Shown: positions 23,088-31,463, counted from the first letter of the stretch. The stretch is 64,000 nucleotides of DNA from Amycolatopsis australiensis (GCF_900119165.1 NZ_FPJG01000006.1:8470001-8534000); one strand, 5' to 3'. The notes: a model not told the origin generated them from the sequence alone. Translations and numbers: made by a program.

Positions 23088-23933
23088 TCACCACCGGTCG
23101 GCGTCCGCGAGCAGTGCGTCCCGCACTGCCGCGGGCCCCGGCCGGCACGGTTCCGCCCGGGTGACCACGAACAGCGTGTTGATCGGTGGCTCCGCCGGCT
23201 CCAGCAGCGCGACCAAGTCCCCCGAAGCCAGCTCCGCCGCGCACAGGTACCGCGGGAGCACCGACACGCCGAACCCGGTCAGCACGCACGTCAGCACGCC
23301 GCGCAGGTCCGGGACGACCACCGCCGGCCCGGACGGCGGCCGCACGCCCAGCACCGAACGCCAGTAGCGGCGGATGATCGGCAGGTCCTCGGCGTAGGCC
23401 ACCAGCGGGGCCGTGCGCGGGTCGCCGTCGAAGCCGCGGGGGCCGACCAGGACGAACTCCTCGTCCGTCAGCGGTGTCGCCGTCAGGCCGCGGCCGCGCG
23501 GGCGGATCGTCGAGACGACGACGTCGAACCGGCGCTGGGCCAAGCCCGCCAGCAAGTCTTCGGCCAGCCCGAACGTCACCCGCAGCCGGAGCCCGGACGC
23601 CACCAGGCCGGTCAGCGCGGGCAGCACCCGCATGGTCGTCAGCTCGGCCGGGCCCGCCAGGTGGACCGGCGCGGCGAAGGCGTCCGCCGGGCCCAGGGCG
23701 ACGTCCGACAGCGCGTCCACGTGCGGGGCGATCCTGGCCGCCAGCTCGTCGGCCACCGAGGTCGGTGTCACGCCGCGGGCGCGCCGGACGAACAGCTGCT
23801 GCCCGAGCTGCTCCTCCAGGGCCCTGACCTGCGCGGTCACCGTCGGCTGGGACAACCCCAGCGACGGCGCCGCACCGGTCAGCGATCCCGCCCGGTAGAC
23901 GGCCAGGAACGTCCTCAGCAGGTCGAGGTCCAG
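23088..23933 (-). CDS. LysR family regulator (CTG start)
   Basis: 281 aa. The HTH segment LRTFLAVYRAGSLTGAAPSLGLSQPTVTAQ (key parts quoted) needs codons upstream of the first ATG/GTG/TTG in frame. The only fitting start is CTG 23933, which gives (M)DLDLLRTFL, the standard LysR opening, with GAGGA 5 nt before it. An in-frame TGA lies just upstream. A LysR effector domain follows (RFDVVVSTIRPRG, GFGVSVLPRYL). It abuts the DUF427 gene, whose stop is 1 bp before this start, so they are coupled. It ends 1 bp after the chitinase stop. Confidence 0.85.
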   Translation of the reverse strand: MDLDLLRTFLAVYRAGSLTGAAPSLGLSQPTVTAQVRALEEQLGQQLFVRRARGVTPTSVADELAARIAPHVDALSDVALGPADAFAAPVHLAGPAELTTMRVLPALTGLVASGLRLRVTFGLAEDLLAGLAQRRFDVVVSTIRPRGRGLTATPLTDEEFVLVGPRGFDGDPRTAPLVAYAEDLPIIRRYWRSVLGVRPPSGPAVVVPDLRGVLTCVLTGFGVSVLPRYLCAAELASGDLVALLEPAEPPINTLFVVTRAEPCRPGPAAVRDALLADADRW

Positions 23934-23934
23934 C

Positions 23935-24312
23935 TCAGTCCTCGATCAGCTCGATCGAATCCACGACGTTCGGGTAGAACGCGACGTGGTCCTTGATCGG
24001 CGCGACCGCGTCGTACGGCCGCTCGTACGTCCAGACCGCGTTCTCGCCCTTCACCTCGCCGGCGTTGAGCGTGAAGTAGCCGGCCTCGCCCTTGTACGGG
24101 CAGTACGTCTCGTGGTCGGTCCGCTCCAGCACGCTGAAGTCGACGTCCGCCCGCGGGATGTACTGGACCGCCGGGTACGACGCCTCCTGCAGGGTGAGCG
24201 CGTTGCGGCTGTCGGCGACGACGCGCCCGCCCGCCTTGACCACCACGCGGGCCTTGGTCGGCTCGACGGTGATCGGGTGGTCCGGGCCCGGCTCCAGAAC
24301 CTTCTTCGCCAT
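23935..24312 (-). CDS. DUF427 family protein
   Basis: 125 aa from ATG 24312. DUF427 marks are ARVVVKAGGRVVADS, YPAVQYIPRADVDF, and TYCPYKGEAGYFTL with the conserved Cys-Pro-Tyr-Lys-Gly. A DUF427 homologue has been proposed to bind or cleave small molecules, but no reaction is settled. It is translationally coupled to the LysR gene that follows. Confidence 0.88.
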   Translation of the reverse strand: MAKKVLEPGPDHPITVEPTKARVVVKAGGRVVADSRNALTLQEASYPAVQYIPRADVDFSVLERTDHETYCPYKGEAGYFTLNAGEVKGENAVWTYERPYDAVAPIKDHVAFYPNVVDSIELIED

Positions 24313-24381
24313 GTCAGCTCCCTAAGAGTCCTGTGTACCGGGTCCAGCACGCCGGGAGCGGCCGTTATTCCGTCCCCGCAC

Positions 24382-25146
24382 TCAGGGCAGGTAGTACATC
24401 GGGTTCGGCAGCTTGACCGGACGCAGCGCGTAGCCGCCTTCGAGGTCGCTGAACTGGTCACCGACGTTGAGCACGATCCTCGCGCCCGTCGCCTCGATGT
24501 GCGCCCGCGTACCCGACTTGTACTGGACGGTGGTGCAGGTCAGCCCGCACGGCAGGTAGCCCGGCGCGGTCGTCTTCGGCTTGAAGAACGCGCCGGCCGG
24601 CGCCGGGTAGCCCTCGCCGGCCAGGTTCTTCAGCGACTGCGGGCCCTGGAACTCGTTGCGCCCGGTCAGGAAGTAGACCTTGACGCCGTGCTGCGCGGCC
24701 CAGCCGGCCAGCTCCAGCACCGGCTTGTTGGCCACGAACGTGCCGTTGTCGATGGCCTGCTGCTGCTTGACCGGGTCGAAGCCGAAGTCGTTGTCGGCCT
24801 CCCAGCCGTAGGTCACCTCGGAGGTGTCGTCGACGTCCAGCACGATCGCCGGGTTCGGCACGCGGCCCAGCTGCTGCTGCAGAAAGCGCTTCGCGTCCGA
24901 GACGATCCGGTTGGTGTCCTTCACGAACTGGCTCGTGTCGGAGTAGTGGTGCTTGCCCGCGGCGTCGAGGTAGTCGCCGTAGTAGGCCTTGACGTCGAGC
25001 TTGACCTGGCCGATGTTGGCCGGCTCCTTCGAGCGCGCGGCGGTCGAGTCGGCCGAGCCGGCGAGCGCGGTGGCTCCCGAGGCGACGGTGGCGCCGATGG
25101 CCGCCGCGGCGGCGAGCTTGACGAGGCCTGACCATTTTCCGGACAC
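24382..25146 (-). CDS. Secreted HAD acid phosphatase (class III-type)
   Basis: 254 aa from GTG 25146 with a signal peptide ending around residue 30-38. HAD motifs: motif I IVLDVDDTSEVTY near residue 100, motif II FLTGRNE, a Lys-containing stretch, and LNVGDQFSDLEGG near the C-terminus. The family (Acid_phosphat_B) releases phosphate from organic esters outside the cell. Two Cys in LPCGLTC may form a disulfide. Nothing in the flanking sequence shows a Pho box. Confidence 0.88.
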   Translation of the reverse strand: MSGKWSGLVKLAAAAAIGATVASGATALAGSADSTAARSKEPANIGQVKLDVKAYYGDYLDAAGKHHYSDTSQFVKDTNRIVSDAKRFLQQQLGRVPNPAIVLDVDDTSEVTYGWEADNDFGFDPVKQQQAIDNGTFVANKPVLELAGWAAQHGVKVYFLTGRNEFQGPQSLKNLAGEGYPAPAGAFFKPKTTAPGYLPCGLTCTTVQYKSGTRAHIEATGARIVLNVGDQFSDLEGGYALRPVKLPNPMYYLP

Positions 25147-25183
25147 GGCGACCCTCCAGTGACGACTTGCCGACCGGGGGAAC

Positions 25184-26350
25184 CTACGTCACCCGCTCCG
25201 CCCGGCAGACAAAAGCCACCGGCGCGCGGCCGATCCGCGTCAAAACCACCGAAGCTTCCGCTTCCCCGCGCGGCTTCAGCCTGCGGCGCAACGCGTCCGG
25301 GTCGACGTCCAGGCCGCGGACCAGGATCTCCAGGCGGCCGACGTCGTGCCGCTTGAGGACGGCCTTCAGCGCCTTTTCGCTGTACGGGCCGTGTTCGAGG
25401 ACGCGGAACGCGCGCACGCCCGGTGGCGGCGTGTCACCGGTCAGGTACGCGATGCGTTCGTCCAGCTGCCACAACCCGTGGCGGGCCGCGTAGTGGCGGA
25501 CCAGCCCGGCCCGGACGACGGCACCGTCGGGATCGACGATCCACTCCCCCGGCTCGCGCGTGGGCAGGTCGTCCGGCTCCGCGTCGGTGACCGTCCACTG
25601 TGTCCCGTCCGAGTGCAGCACGCTCGCCCGGCGGGTGACACCGGTGCCCAAGCCGCGCCAGAGGCAGGATTCGCGCACCTGGCCGTCGAGCGACACCAGC
25701 TCGACCTCGTCGGCCCACGGCGTGAGCGCGAAGTCGAGCCCGGGCGCGCACTTGACGGCCAGCGGCCGTCCCGGGTACGCCTCGACCAGCCCGTCCAGCG
25801 GCGGGGCGAAGTCGGCGGGTTTCCACGCCCGGCGCCCGGCGGAGTCGCGGCGGGCCGGATCCGCGACGACGACCCCGGAGCGGCTGACCGGCCGCAGCGC
25901 GTCGGCGCGGGCGAGCCCGAACGCGACCCCCGCGGTGAGTCCGTTGTGCCGCGCCATTTCCAGCCGCACCGGGTCCACATCGGACCCGAGGGCGCACCGC
26001 GCCACCTTGGCGATCTCGACGAGGTCCGCGCCCACCGAGCACGTGACGTCGTGGACGTCGAGCCCGGCCAGGCGCCCCGCGCGGTGCCGCGCGACCGGCG
26101 CGGCACTCGCCTGCTGCAGCGCGTCCGCGGTGAACAGCCAGTCCTCCGTGGACAGCTTGGCCACGGCTTTCCGGCGCAGCAGCACGGTTTCCAGCACCGC
26201 GGCCGCGTGCTCCTCGCCCACGAGGCGGCGGACGGCGGCGACGGCCGCGATCCGGTCGGTCAGCGGCAGCGCCGAGACCGCGGCGAGCGCCGCCTTCCCC
26301 GCGCCGGAACGCAGGTAGGCGACGTCGCCGAGGGTGAACGAATAGCCCAA
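25184..26350 (-). CDS. SAM-dependent methyltransferase with THUMP-like domain
   Basis: 388 aa from TTG 26350, which follows the upstream gene's stop by 1 bp. The middle part is a class I methyltransferase core: VHDVTCSVGADLVEIA (motif I), a SDVDP acidic loop, and VVVADPARR at motif IV. The C-terminal 80 residues form the THUMP-like domain found in this family (EHGPYSEKALKAVLKRHDV). The NPAR-type motif suggests RNA or base methylation. The substrate is unknown. Confidence 0.82.
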   Translation of the reverse strand: MGYSFTLGDVAYLRSGAGKAALAAVSALPLTDRIAAVAAVRRLVGEEHAAAVLETVLLRRKAVAKLSTEDWLFTADALQQASAAPVARHRAGRLAGLDVHDVTCSVGADLVEIAKVARCALGSDVDPVRLEMARHNGLTAGVAFGLARADALRPVSRSGVVVADPARRDSAGRRAWKPADFAPPLDGLVEAYPGRPLAVKCAPGLDFALTPWADEVELVSLDGQVRESCLWRGLGTGVTRRASVLHSDGTQWTVTDAEPDDLPTREPGEWIVDPDGAVVRAGLVRHYAARHGLWQLDERIAYLTGDTPPPGVRAFRVLEHGPYSEKALKAVLKRHDVGRLEILVRGLDVDPDALRRRLKPRGEAEASVVLTRIGRAPVAFVCRAERVT

Positions 26351-26351
26351 C

Positions 26352-27317
26352 TCAGGACGGCCGCTTGGTCCCGGTGATCATCACGTTGTAGAACAGCTCG
26401 CGCGGCAGCACCTTCGCCAGCACCTTCTTGTCCACGGCGGACAGCCGCAGCCACAGGTGGTAGGCGAACATCCGCCAGCGCACGGTGAGCTTCTCCTGCG
26501 GTACGGCGGCCTCGAACGTCCGGATCGGCCAGCCGGCCAGCGCGGCGGCGAACTCCTCGGTCACCGCGCGGACGTCCTGGGCGCCGGCGCCGCGGGCCGT
26601 CGACTCCAGCTCGGACGGGTCGAACGTGTGGATGTCGACCACGGCCTCGAGCGCGGCAGCACGCGAGGACTCGTCCAGCTCGGACTGCGGACGCCGCCAG
26701 CCGCGCAGCGCGGGCAGCTTCGTCACCCGGGTCGTCAGGAACCAGGTGAGCTGGCCGAGCTTGCGGGCGTAGAAGTCGCCGATCTTCGTCGGCTCGCCCG
26801 CGAAGACGAACCGGCCACCCGGCTTGAGCACGCGCAGCACCTCGCGGAACGCCGCCTGCACGTCCGGGATGTGGTGCAGCACCGCGTGCCCGACCACCAG
26901 GTCGAACGTGTTGTCGTCGTACGGGATGCGCTCGGCGTCGGCGACCCGGCCGTCGACGTCGAGGCCGAGCTTCTCGGCGTTGCGCAGCGCGACCTGGACC
27001 ATGCCGGGCGAAAGGTCGGTGACCGACCCCTTCTTGGCGACGCCGCCCTGCATCAGGTTCAGCAGGAAGAAGCCGGTGCCGCTGCCCAGCTCCATCGCGT
27101 GCTGGTAGGGCTGGCCGTCCTCGCCCGCGACGGCGTTGAACACGTCCGTGGCGTAGGAGATGCAGCGCTCGTCGTACGAGATCGACCACTTCTCGTCGTA
27201 GGTCCCGGCTTCCCAGTCGTGGTAGAGCACGTTTGCCAGCTTGGGGTCGGCGTAGGCGGCCTGGACCTCTTCGGCGGTGGCGTGCGGGTTCGGCGCCGGG
27301 TCGTTCACGTCGGTCAA
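26352..27317 (-). CDS. Class I SAM-dependent methyltransferase
   Basis: 321 aa from TTG 27317; GTG 27308 is equally possible. Motif I is MELGSGTGFFLLNLM near residue 75, then VTDLSPGM, a DAERIPYDDNTFDLVVG region and HAVLHHIPDV with LRVLKPGGRFVFAGEP. The C-terminal 130 residues are helical. It lies 4 bp after the enoyl-CoA hydratase gene and 1 bp before the THUMP-like methyltransferase, so the three are one operon. It could methylate a lipid or a natural product. Confidence 0.87.
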   Translation of the reverse strand: MTDVNDPAPNPHATAEEVQAAYADPKLANVLYHDWEAGTYDEKWSISYDERCISYATDVFNAVAGEDGQPYQHAMELGSGTGFFLLNLMQGGVAKKGSVTDLSPGMVQVALRNAEKLGLDVDGRVADAERIPYDDNTFDLVVGHAVLHHIPDVQAAFREVLRVLKPGGRFVFAGEPTKIGDFYARKLGQLTWFLTTRVTKLPALRGWRRPQSELDESSRAAALEAVVDIHTFDPSELESTARGAGAQDVRAVTEEFAAALAGWPIRTFEAAVPQEKLTVRWRMFAYHLWLRLSAVDKKVLAKVLPRELFYNVMITGTKRPS

Positions 27318-27321
27318 GGCG

Positions 27322-28101
27322 TCATTTCCCTTCGAAAGTGGCCTTGCCCGGCCCGTTTTCGATGAACGACTGCATGCCGTTCTTCTGGTCTTCGGTCGCC
27401 CAGAGCGCGGCGAACAGGTGCGACTCGAGCCTGAGCGCGTTCGGCAGGTCCATGTCGAGGCCGCCGTCGATGGCCGCCTTCGCCGCGCGCAGCGCCACGG
27501 CCGGGCCGTTGGCGAACTGCGCGGCCCACTTGTGCGCGGCCGCGTAGACGTCGTCCGGGGCGACGACCTCGTCGACGATCCCGAGCCGCAGTGCCTCTTC
27601 GGCCTTGACGAACCGTCCCGTGTAGACGATGTCCTTGGTCTTGCTCGGCCCGATCAGCCGCGCCAGCCGCTGCGTGCCGCCCGCGCCGGGGATGACGCCG
27701 AGCTGGATCTCCGGCTGGCCGACCTTGACGTTGTCGCCGGCGATCCGGCGGTCCGCGGTCAGCGCCAGCTCGAGGCCGCCGCCGAGGGCGTACCCGGTGA
27801 TGGCGGCGACGACCGGCTTCGGGATGTTCGCGATGGCCGCGAGGGCGCCGGTCAGGTTCGCGCCGAACTTCGCGATCTCCGGGTAGGTGCGGGTGGCCAT
27901 CTCCTTGATGTCCGCGCCGCCCGCGAAGGTCTTCTCGCCGCCGTAGAGGATCACCGCGCGGACGTCGTCACGGTCGGTGACCTCCTTCGCCAGCTCCGCG
28001 AGCTCGGCGGTGACCTGGGCGTTCAGGGCGTTGACCGGCGGCCGGTCGAGCCGGATGGTGCCGACCCCGTCCTTGACCTCCAGGGTTACGAACTCTCCCA
28101 C
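27322..28101 (-). CDS. Enoyl-CoA hydratase
   Basis: 259 aa from GTG 28101. AGGAGG ends directly before ATG 28107 but 6 nt before GTG 28101, so I prefer the GTG (MGEFVTLEVK). Crotonase marks are complete: FAGGADIKEM and GYALGGGLELALTAD form the oxyanion hole, and PEIQLGVIPGAGGTQRLARL holds the catalytic Glu positions. It hydrates trans-2-enoyl-CoA in beta-oxidation. A TetR-like palindrome lies 34 bp upstream. It heads an operon with two methyltransferases. Confidence 0.92.
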   Translation of the reverse strand: MGEFVTLEVKDGVGTIRLDRPPVNALNAQVTAELAELAKEVTDRDDVRAVILYGGEKTFAGGADIKEMATRTYPEIAKFGANLTGALAAIANIPKPVVAAITGYALGGGLELALTADRRIAGDNVKVGQPEIQLGVIPGAGGTQRLARLIGPSKTKDIVYTGRFVKAEEALRLGIVDEVVAPDDVYAAAHKWAAQFANGPAVALRAAKAAIDGGLDMDLPNALRLESHLFAALWATEDQKNGMQSFIENGPGKATFEGK

Positions 28102-28134
28102 GCCCATCCTCCTCGTTGACGATCTGCCAGCACG

Positions 28135-28148
28135 CTACCGGTCGGTAG
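28135..28148. promoter_or_regulatory. TetR-type operator candidate
   Basis: CTACCG-GT-CGGTAG is a perfect 6-bp inverted repeat, 34 bp upstream of the enoyl-CoA hydratase start and 8 bp after the end of the ABC ATPase gene. ACCGGTCGGT-like palindromes are common targets of TetR regulators of acyl-CoA metabolism. Confidence 0.5.
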
Positions 28149-28155
28149 GGACAGC

Positions 28156-28977
28156 CTAGCGACGACGGGCGAAGAAGCGATCCCCGGAACGCTCGAGCAC
28201 GAGGTCCTGGTCGAACGTCTTCGACAGGTTTTCGCCGGTGATGACGTCGTCGACCAGGCCGGAGACGACCGCGTGGCCGTCGCGCAGCAGCAGCGCGTGG
28301 GTGAACCCCGGCGGGATCTCCTCGACGTGGTGGGTGACCAGCACGAGCGCCGGTGCGTCCGGGTCCATCGCCAGCGCCGAGAGCCGGGCCACGAGGTCTT
28401 CGCGCCCGCCCAGGTCGAGGCCCGCGGCGGGTTCGTCGAGCAGCAGCATCTCGGGGTCGGTCATCAGCGACCGGGCGATCAGGGCCCGCTTGCGCTCGCC
28501 CTCGGACAGCGTCCCGAACGTGCGCTCGGCCAGGTGCCCGATGCCCATCGCTTCGAGCAGCTCGGTCGCGCGGGCGGTGTCGAGGGTGTCGTATTCCTCA
28601 CGCCAGCGGCCGAGGACCGCGTAGCCGGCGCTGACCACGACGTCCTTGACCAGCTCGTCGCCGGGGACGCGCTGGGCGATGGCCGCCGAGGTGAAGCCGA
28701 TGCGCGGGCGCAGGTCGAAGATGTTGACCCGGCCGATCCGCTCGCCGAGCAGGTCGACCTCGCCGGTCGTCGGGTGCAGCTCGGCCGCGGCCAGCCGCAG
28801 CAGGGTGGTCTTGCCCGCGCCGTTCGGCCCGAGCACCACCCACCGCTCGTCCAGCTCCACGCTCCAGTCGAGACCGGCGAGGAGGTCGTTGGTGCCCCGG
28901 CGGACGCCGACACCGGCCATCCGGACCACGAGGTCGTCAAGTTCGCTGGGCTGGATCGGCTCGCTCACGAGGCCCAT
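28156..28977 (-). CDS. ABC transporter ATP-binding protein
   Basis: 273 aa from ATG 28977; GTG 28968 is an alternative. Walker A GPNGAGKTTLL is near residue 52, the signature is LSEGERKRALIARSL, Walker B is MLLLDEPAAGLDL and the switch His is in LVTHHVEEIPPGF. There is no adjacent permease gene. The THHVEEIP segment matches the ModF/YlmA-like stand-alone ATPases, so its partner is uncertain. Confidence 0.88.
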   Translation of the reverse strand: MGLVSEPIQPSELDDLVVRMAGVGVRRGTNDLLAGLDWSVELDERWVVLGPNGAGKTTLLRLAAAELHPTTGEVDLLGERIGRVNIFDLRPRIGFTSAAIAQRVPGDELVKDVVVSAGYAVLGRWREEYDTLDTARATELLEAMGIGHLAERTFGTLSEGERKRALIARSLMTDPEMLLLDEPAAGLDLGGREDLVARLSALAMDPDAPALVLVTHHVEEIPPGFTHALLLRDGHAVVSGLVDDVITGENLSKTFDQDLVLERSGDRFFARRR

Positions 28978-29110
28978 TCTGTCTGCCGTCGCGCGCGCGT
29001 GCGCACCCGCCCGGGTGAGACGGCGAACCGGCAGGTCGGAGCGTGTCCACGACGTGGAACACCGCACCGCGGAAGTGCCGGGCGCGGCGGCGCTGTGGCA
29101 GGATCACGGC

Positions 29111-29224
29111 ATGTCCGCCGACGCGCCCGTGACCCCGGTGACCCGGGGCTCGTTCTGGCGCCGTCGCGCGATCGACCTGCTCCTGGTGGCTTCGGCCGGG
29201 TGTACGCGGGCGCGGCTTCGCTGA
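29111..29224 (+). CDS. Cys-containing leader peptide of the cysteine dioxygenase operon
   Basis: 37 aa from ATG 29111. The C-terminal part RRRAIDLLLVASAGC has the pattern of actinobacterial leader peptides placed before sulfur genes (basic residues, I/V-D-L, VASA, then Cys). It ends 64 bp before the cysteine dioxygenase start. Translation slowing at the Cys codon could signal cysteine supply to the operon, as in known cysteine attenuation. The mechanism at this locus is inferred. Confidence 0.65.
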   Translation: MSADAPVTPVTRGSFWRRRAIDLLLVASAGCTRARLR

Positions 29225-29288
29225 TCTTCTCCTGCGGTGCCGCGCTGCCTCGCGCCCTGATCACCTTCGCGTCCGAGGAGCACCCGCG

Positions 29289-29834
29289 TTGACCACATCC
29301 ATCATCCGTCCCGCCGTCGAGATCCACCCGCAGCTGACCGACCCGCTGCTGCCCGAGCTGCTGCACCCGTCGCGGCTGCTCTGGACCCCGCGTGAGCTGG
29401 CCGACCTGACGGCCACCGTGACGACCGAGCTGACCGCCGGCCTGCGCGGGATCCTGCGGTTCGACGAGGACCGCCGCTGGTGGGCCCGGCTGGCCCTGAC
29501 CGACGGCGTCGAGCTGTGGCTGCTGTCCTGGCTGCCCGGCCAGCGGACGAAGCCGCACGACCACGGCGGCGCATCCGGCTCGTTCACGGTCCTGCAAGGC
29601 GAGCTGGGCGAGGAGTACCGCTACCCGGGCGGCCCGATCCGGCGGCGCACGCACGTGGCGGGCGAAGGAATCGGCTTCGGCGCCGGCCGCGCCCACCAGG
29701 TGACCGGAATCGGCGACCAGCCGGCGGCGAGCGTCCACGCGTACTCGCCACCATTGGTGCCGACGCGGGAGTACGCGTCGCTGGCCGACGTCCCGGCCGA
29801 GATCCCCCCGCTGCCCGCTATCGTCCACGGATGA
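29289..29834 (+). CDS. Cysteine dioxygenase family protein
   Basis: 181 aa from TTG 29289 with GAGGAG 9 bp upstream. Cupin fold: motif 1 is KPHDHGGASGSFTVLQGEL with the iron-binding His pair, and motif 2 contains HQVTGIGD. Family members oxidise cysteine to cysteine sulfinate, and some thiol dioxygenases use related substrates. The rhodanese gene overlaps by 4 bp, a common pairing in sulfur catabolism. A leader peptide precedes it. Confidence 0.9.
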   Translation: MTTSIIRPAVEIHPQLTDPLLPELLHPSRLLWTPRELADLTATVTTELTAGLRGILRFDEDRRWWARLALTDGVELWLLSWLPGQRTKPHDHGGASGSFTVLQGELGEEYRYPGGPIRRRTHVAGEGIGFGAGRAHQVTGIGDQPAASVHAYSPPLVPTREYASLADVPAEIPPLPAIVHG

Positions 29835-30226
29835 GCGCGATCGACGTCTTCCTGGCCGACGCCCGGTCCGGACTGGACCGCGTCAGCCCGGCCCGGGCCC
29901 GCGAGCTGCAGGCGGCCGGTGCGCTGCTCGTGGACATCCGCCCGCTGGCGAACCGCCAGGCGGAAGGCGAGATCCCGGGGGCGGTGATCGTCGAGCGGAT
30001 CCATCTGGAGTGGCGGCTGGCGCCGGACTCCGACTGGCGGCTGCCCGGCGTGACGGCCGAGTCGACGGTCGTGGTGTTGTGCAATGAGGGCTACTCGTCG
30101 AGCCTGGCCGCGGCTGACCTGCAGCGGCTGGGATTGGCTCGGGCGACGGATCTCGAGGGCGGGTTCCGTGCCTGGGCCGCCGCTGGGCTGCCGGTTGTCG
30201 AGGGTGGGAGCCCGGCGGTTCCCTAG
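29831..30226 (+). CDS. Rhodanese domain sulfurtransferase
   Basis: 131 aa from ATG 29831 overlapping the cysteine dioxygenase stop. Single rhodanese domain: LLVDIRPLANRQAEGEIPGA and the active-site loop VLCNEGYSSSLAA with catalytic Cys, ending LEGGFRAWAAAGLPV. It probably handles sulfane sulfur arising from cysteine oxidation. A degraded copy of its 3' end follows immediately (30228-30350). Confidence 0.9.
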   Translation: MSAIDVFLADARSGLDRVSPARARELQAAGALLVDIRPLANRQAEGEIPGAVIVERIHLEWRLAPDSDWRLPGVTAESTVVVLCNEGYSSSLAAADLQRLGLARATDLEGGFRAWAAAGLPVVEGGSPAVP

Positions 30227-30227
30227 G

Positions 30228-30350
30228 CCTGCGGTGCGGCTGCCACTCGCGGCGGGGTTCCTGCTGGCCACGCGGCGTGCGGCTCGGGCGAGGTATCCCG
30301 AAGGTGGGCTCCGCACTTGGACGGCCGCCGGGCTGCGGGTACCGCCCCGC
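30228..30350 (+). pseudogene. Degraded duplicate of the rhodanese 3' end
   Basis: From about 30280 the DNA closely follows the end of the rhodanese gene; it begins GGCTCGGGCGA in both. One frame reads EGGLRTWTAAGLRV against EGGFRAWAAAGLPV in the gene. The part before it aligns more loosely and is frame-shifted. It looks like an old tandem duplication that has decayed. Confidence 0.5.
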
Positions 30351-30354
30351 GGGG

Positions 30355-30395
30355 CCTGGTTGTCCACATCACGACGGCGCTGTGGACAAACCAGG
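30355..30395. terminator. Strong hairpin between convergent genes
   Basis: CCTGGTTGTCCACA (30355-30368) pairs with TGTGGACAAACCAGG (30381-30395), interrupted only by one bulged base, around a 12-nt loop. It lies between the rhodanese operon (+) and the F420 oxidoreductase gene (-) and could end both transcripts. Confidence 0.7.
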
Positions 30396-30403
30396 CTCGA
30401 ACG

Positions 30404-31390
30404 TCAAGCGAGTGCCGGTGCGACCTTCTCGGCGAACAGATCGATGCCCGACCGGTCGTACGCCGCTTCCGGGAAGTTGAAGATCGCGTACGACATGCCC
30501 AGCTCACCCATCGCCGTGAGCTTCTCCGTGACCTGTTCCGGCGTGCCGGTCGTCGGGCTGTTCTCGAAGTTCGCCGCCCAGCGCTCGACCGCCTCCGCCT
30601 CGATGTACTTCGCCAGGTGGGACCGCAGCCAGGCCAGTTTGTCCTGGACGTCCTTCTCCGTCTCGCCGAGGACGATGTTGTGGTTCGCCGAACGCACGAT
30701 CGCGTCGAAGTCCGTGCCCACGTCCTTGCAGTGCGCGGCGAGGATCTCCGACTTCCGGGTGAACGTCTCCGGGTCGGCGGCGAAGTTCGTGTACTTCGCG
30801 TACTTCGCGGCGATCCGGAGCGTCTTCTTCTCGCCGCCGCCGGCGATCCACAGCGGGATACCGCCCTCCTGCGGGGGCAGGGGCCGCAAGATCGCGCCGG
30901 CCGTCCGATAGTGCTTTCCGTCCAGTGTGGACGTTCCCGTCGTCCAGAGGTCACGCATGATCCGGACGCCTTCGTCGAGCTGGCCCAGCCGCTCGCCCGC
31001 GGCCGGGAAGCCGTAGCCGTACGCCCGCCACTCGTGCTCGTACCAGCCCGCCCCGATGCCCATTTCGACGCGGCCGCCCGAGATCGTGTCCGCCGTCGCC
31101 GCCACCTTCGCCAGGTAGGCCGGGTTGCGGTAGCCCATGCACGTGCACATCTGGCCGAGCCGCACCGTCTCCGTCGCCGCGGCGAACGCCGAGATCAGCG
31201 ACCACGCCTCGTGCGTGGCCTCCTCCGTCGGCACCGGCACGGTGTGGAAGTGGTCGTAGACCCAGATCGATTCGAACGGCCCGGCCTCCGCGTGCTTGGC
31301 CAGGCCGAGCATGGTCTTCCAGTGGTCCGCGGGCTCGATGCCGGCCAGGTCGAGCCGCCAGCCCTGCGGGACGAACATTCCGAAGCGCAT
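30404..31390 (-). CDS. LLM class F420-dependent oxidoreductase
   Basis: 328 aa from ATG 31390. Luciferase-like TIM barrel: MRFGMFVPQG, FESIWVYDHFHTVPVP, MCTCMGYRNPAYLAKVAATADTISGGRVEMGIGAGW (family core, quoted in pieces: RNPAYLAK, GRVEMGIGAGWY). GRVxxGIGAGW is characteristic of F420-binding members of actinobacteria. The substrate is unknown. It lies downstream of glgP on the same strand with a 73-bp gap. Confidence 0.88.
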   Translation of the reverse strand: MRFGMFVPQGWRLDLAGIEPADHWKTMLGLAKHAEAGPFESIWVYDHFHTVPVPTEEATHEAWSLISAFAAATETVRLGQMCTCMGYRNPAYLAKVAATADTISGGRVEMGIGAGWYEHEWRAYGYGFPAAGERLGQLDEGVRIMRDLWTTGTSTLDGKHYRTAGAILRPLPPQEGGIPLWIAGGGEKKTLRIAAKYAKYTNFAADPETFTRKSEILAAHCKDVGTDFDAIVRSANHNIVLGETEKDVQDKLAWLRSHLAKYIEAEAVERWAANFENSPTTGTPEQVTEKLTAMGELGMSYAIFNFPEAAYDRSGIDLFAEKVAPALA

Positions 31391-31463
31391 GCCTCCAACC
31401 TAACGCGCCCGCGGCGCCCGCGCGGGGTGTTTTCGCCGACGCGCGAGGTGGAGCAACTCCAGG

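Noticed and set aside
22636..23367. 243-codon plus-strand ORF crossing the right repeat
   Set aside because: After 22908 it reads the chitinase tail out of frame and then the antisense of the LysR gene, so only the part inside the element can be real.
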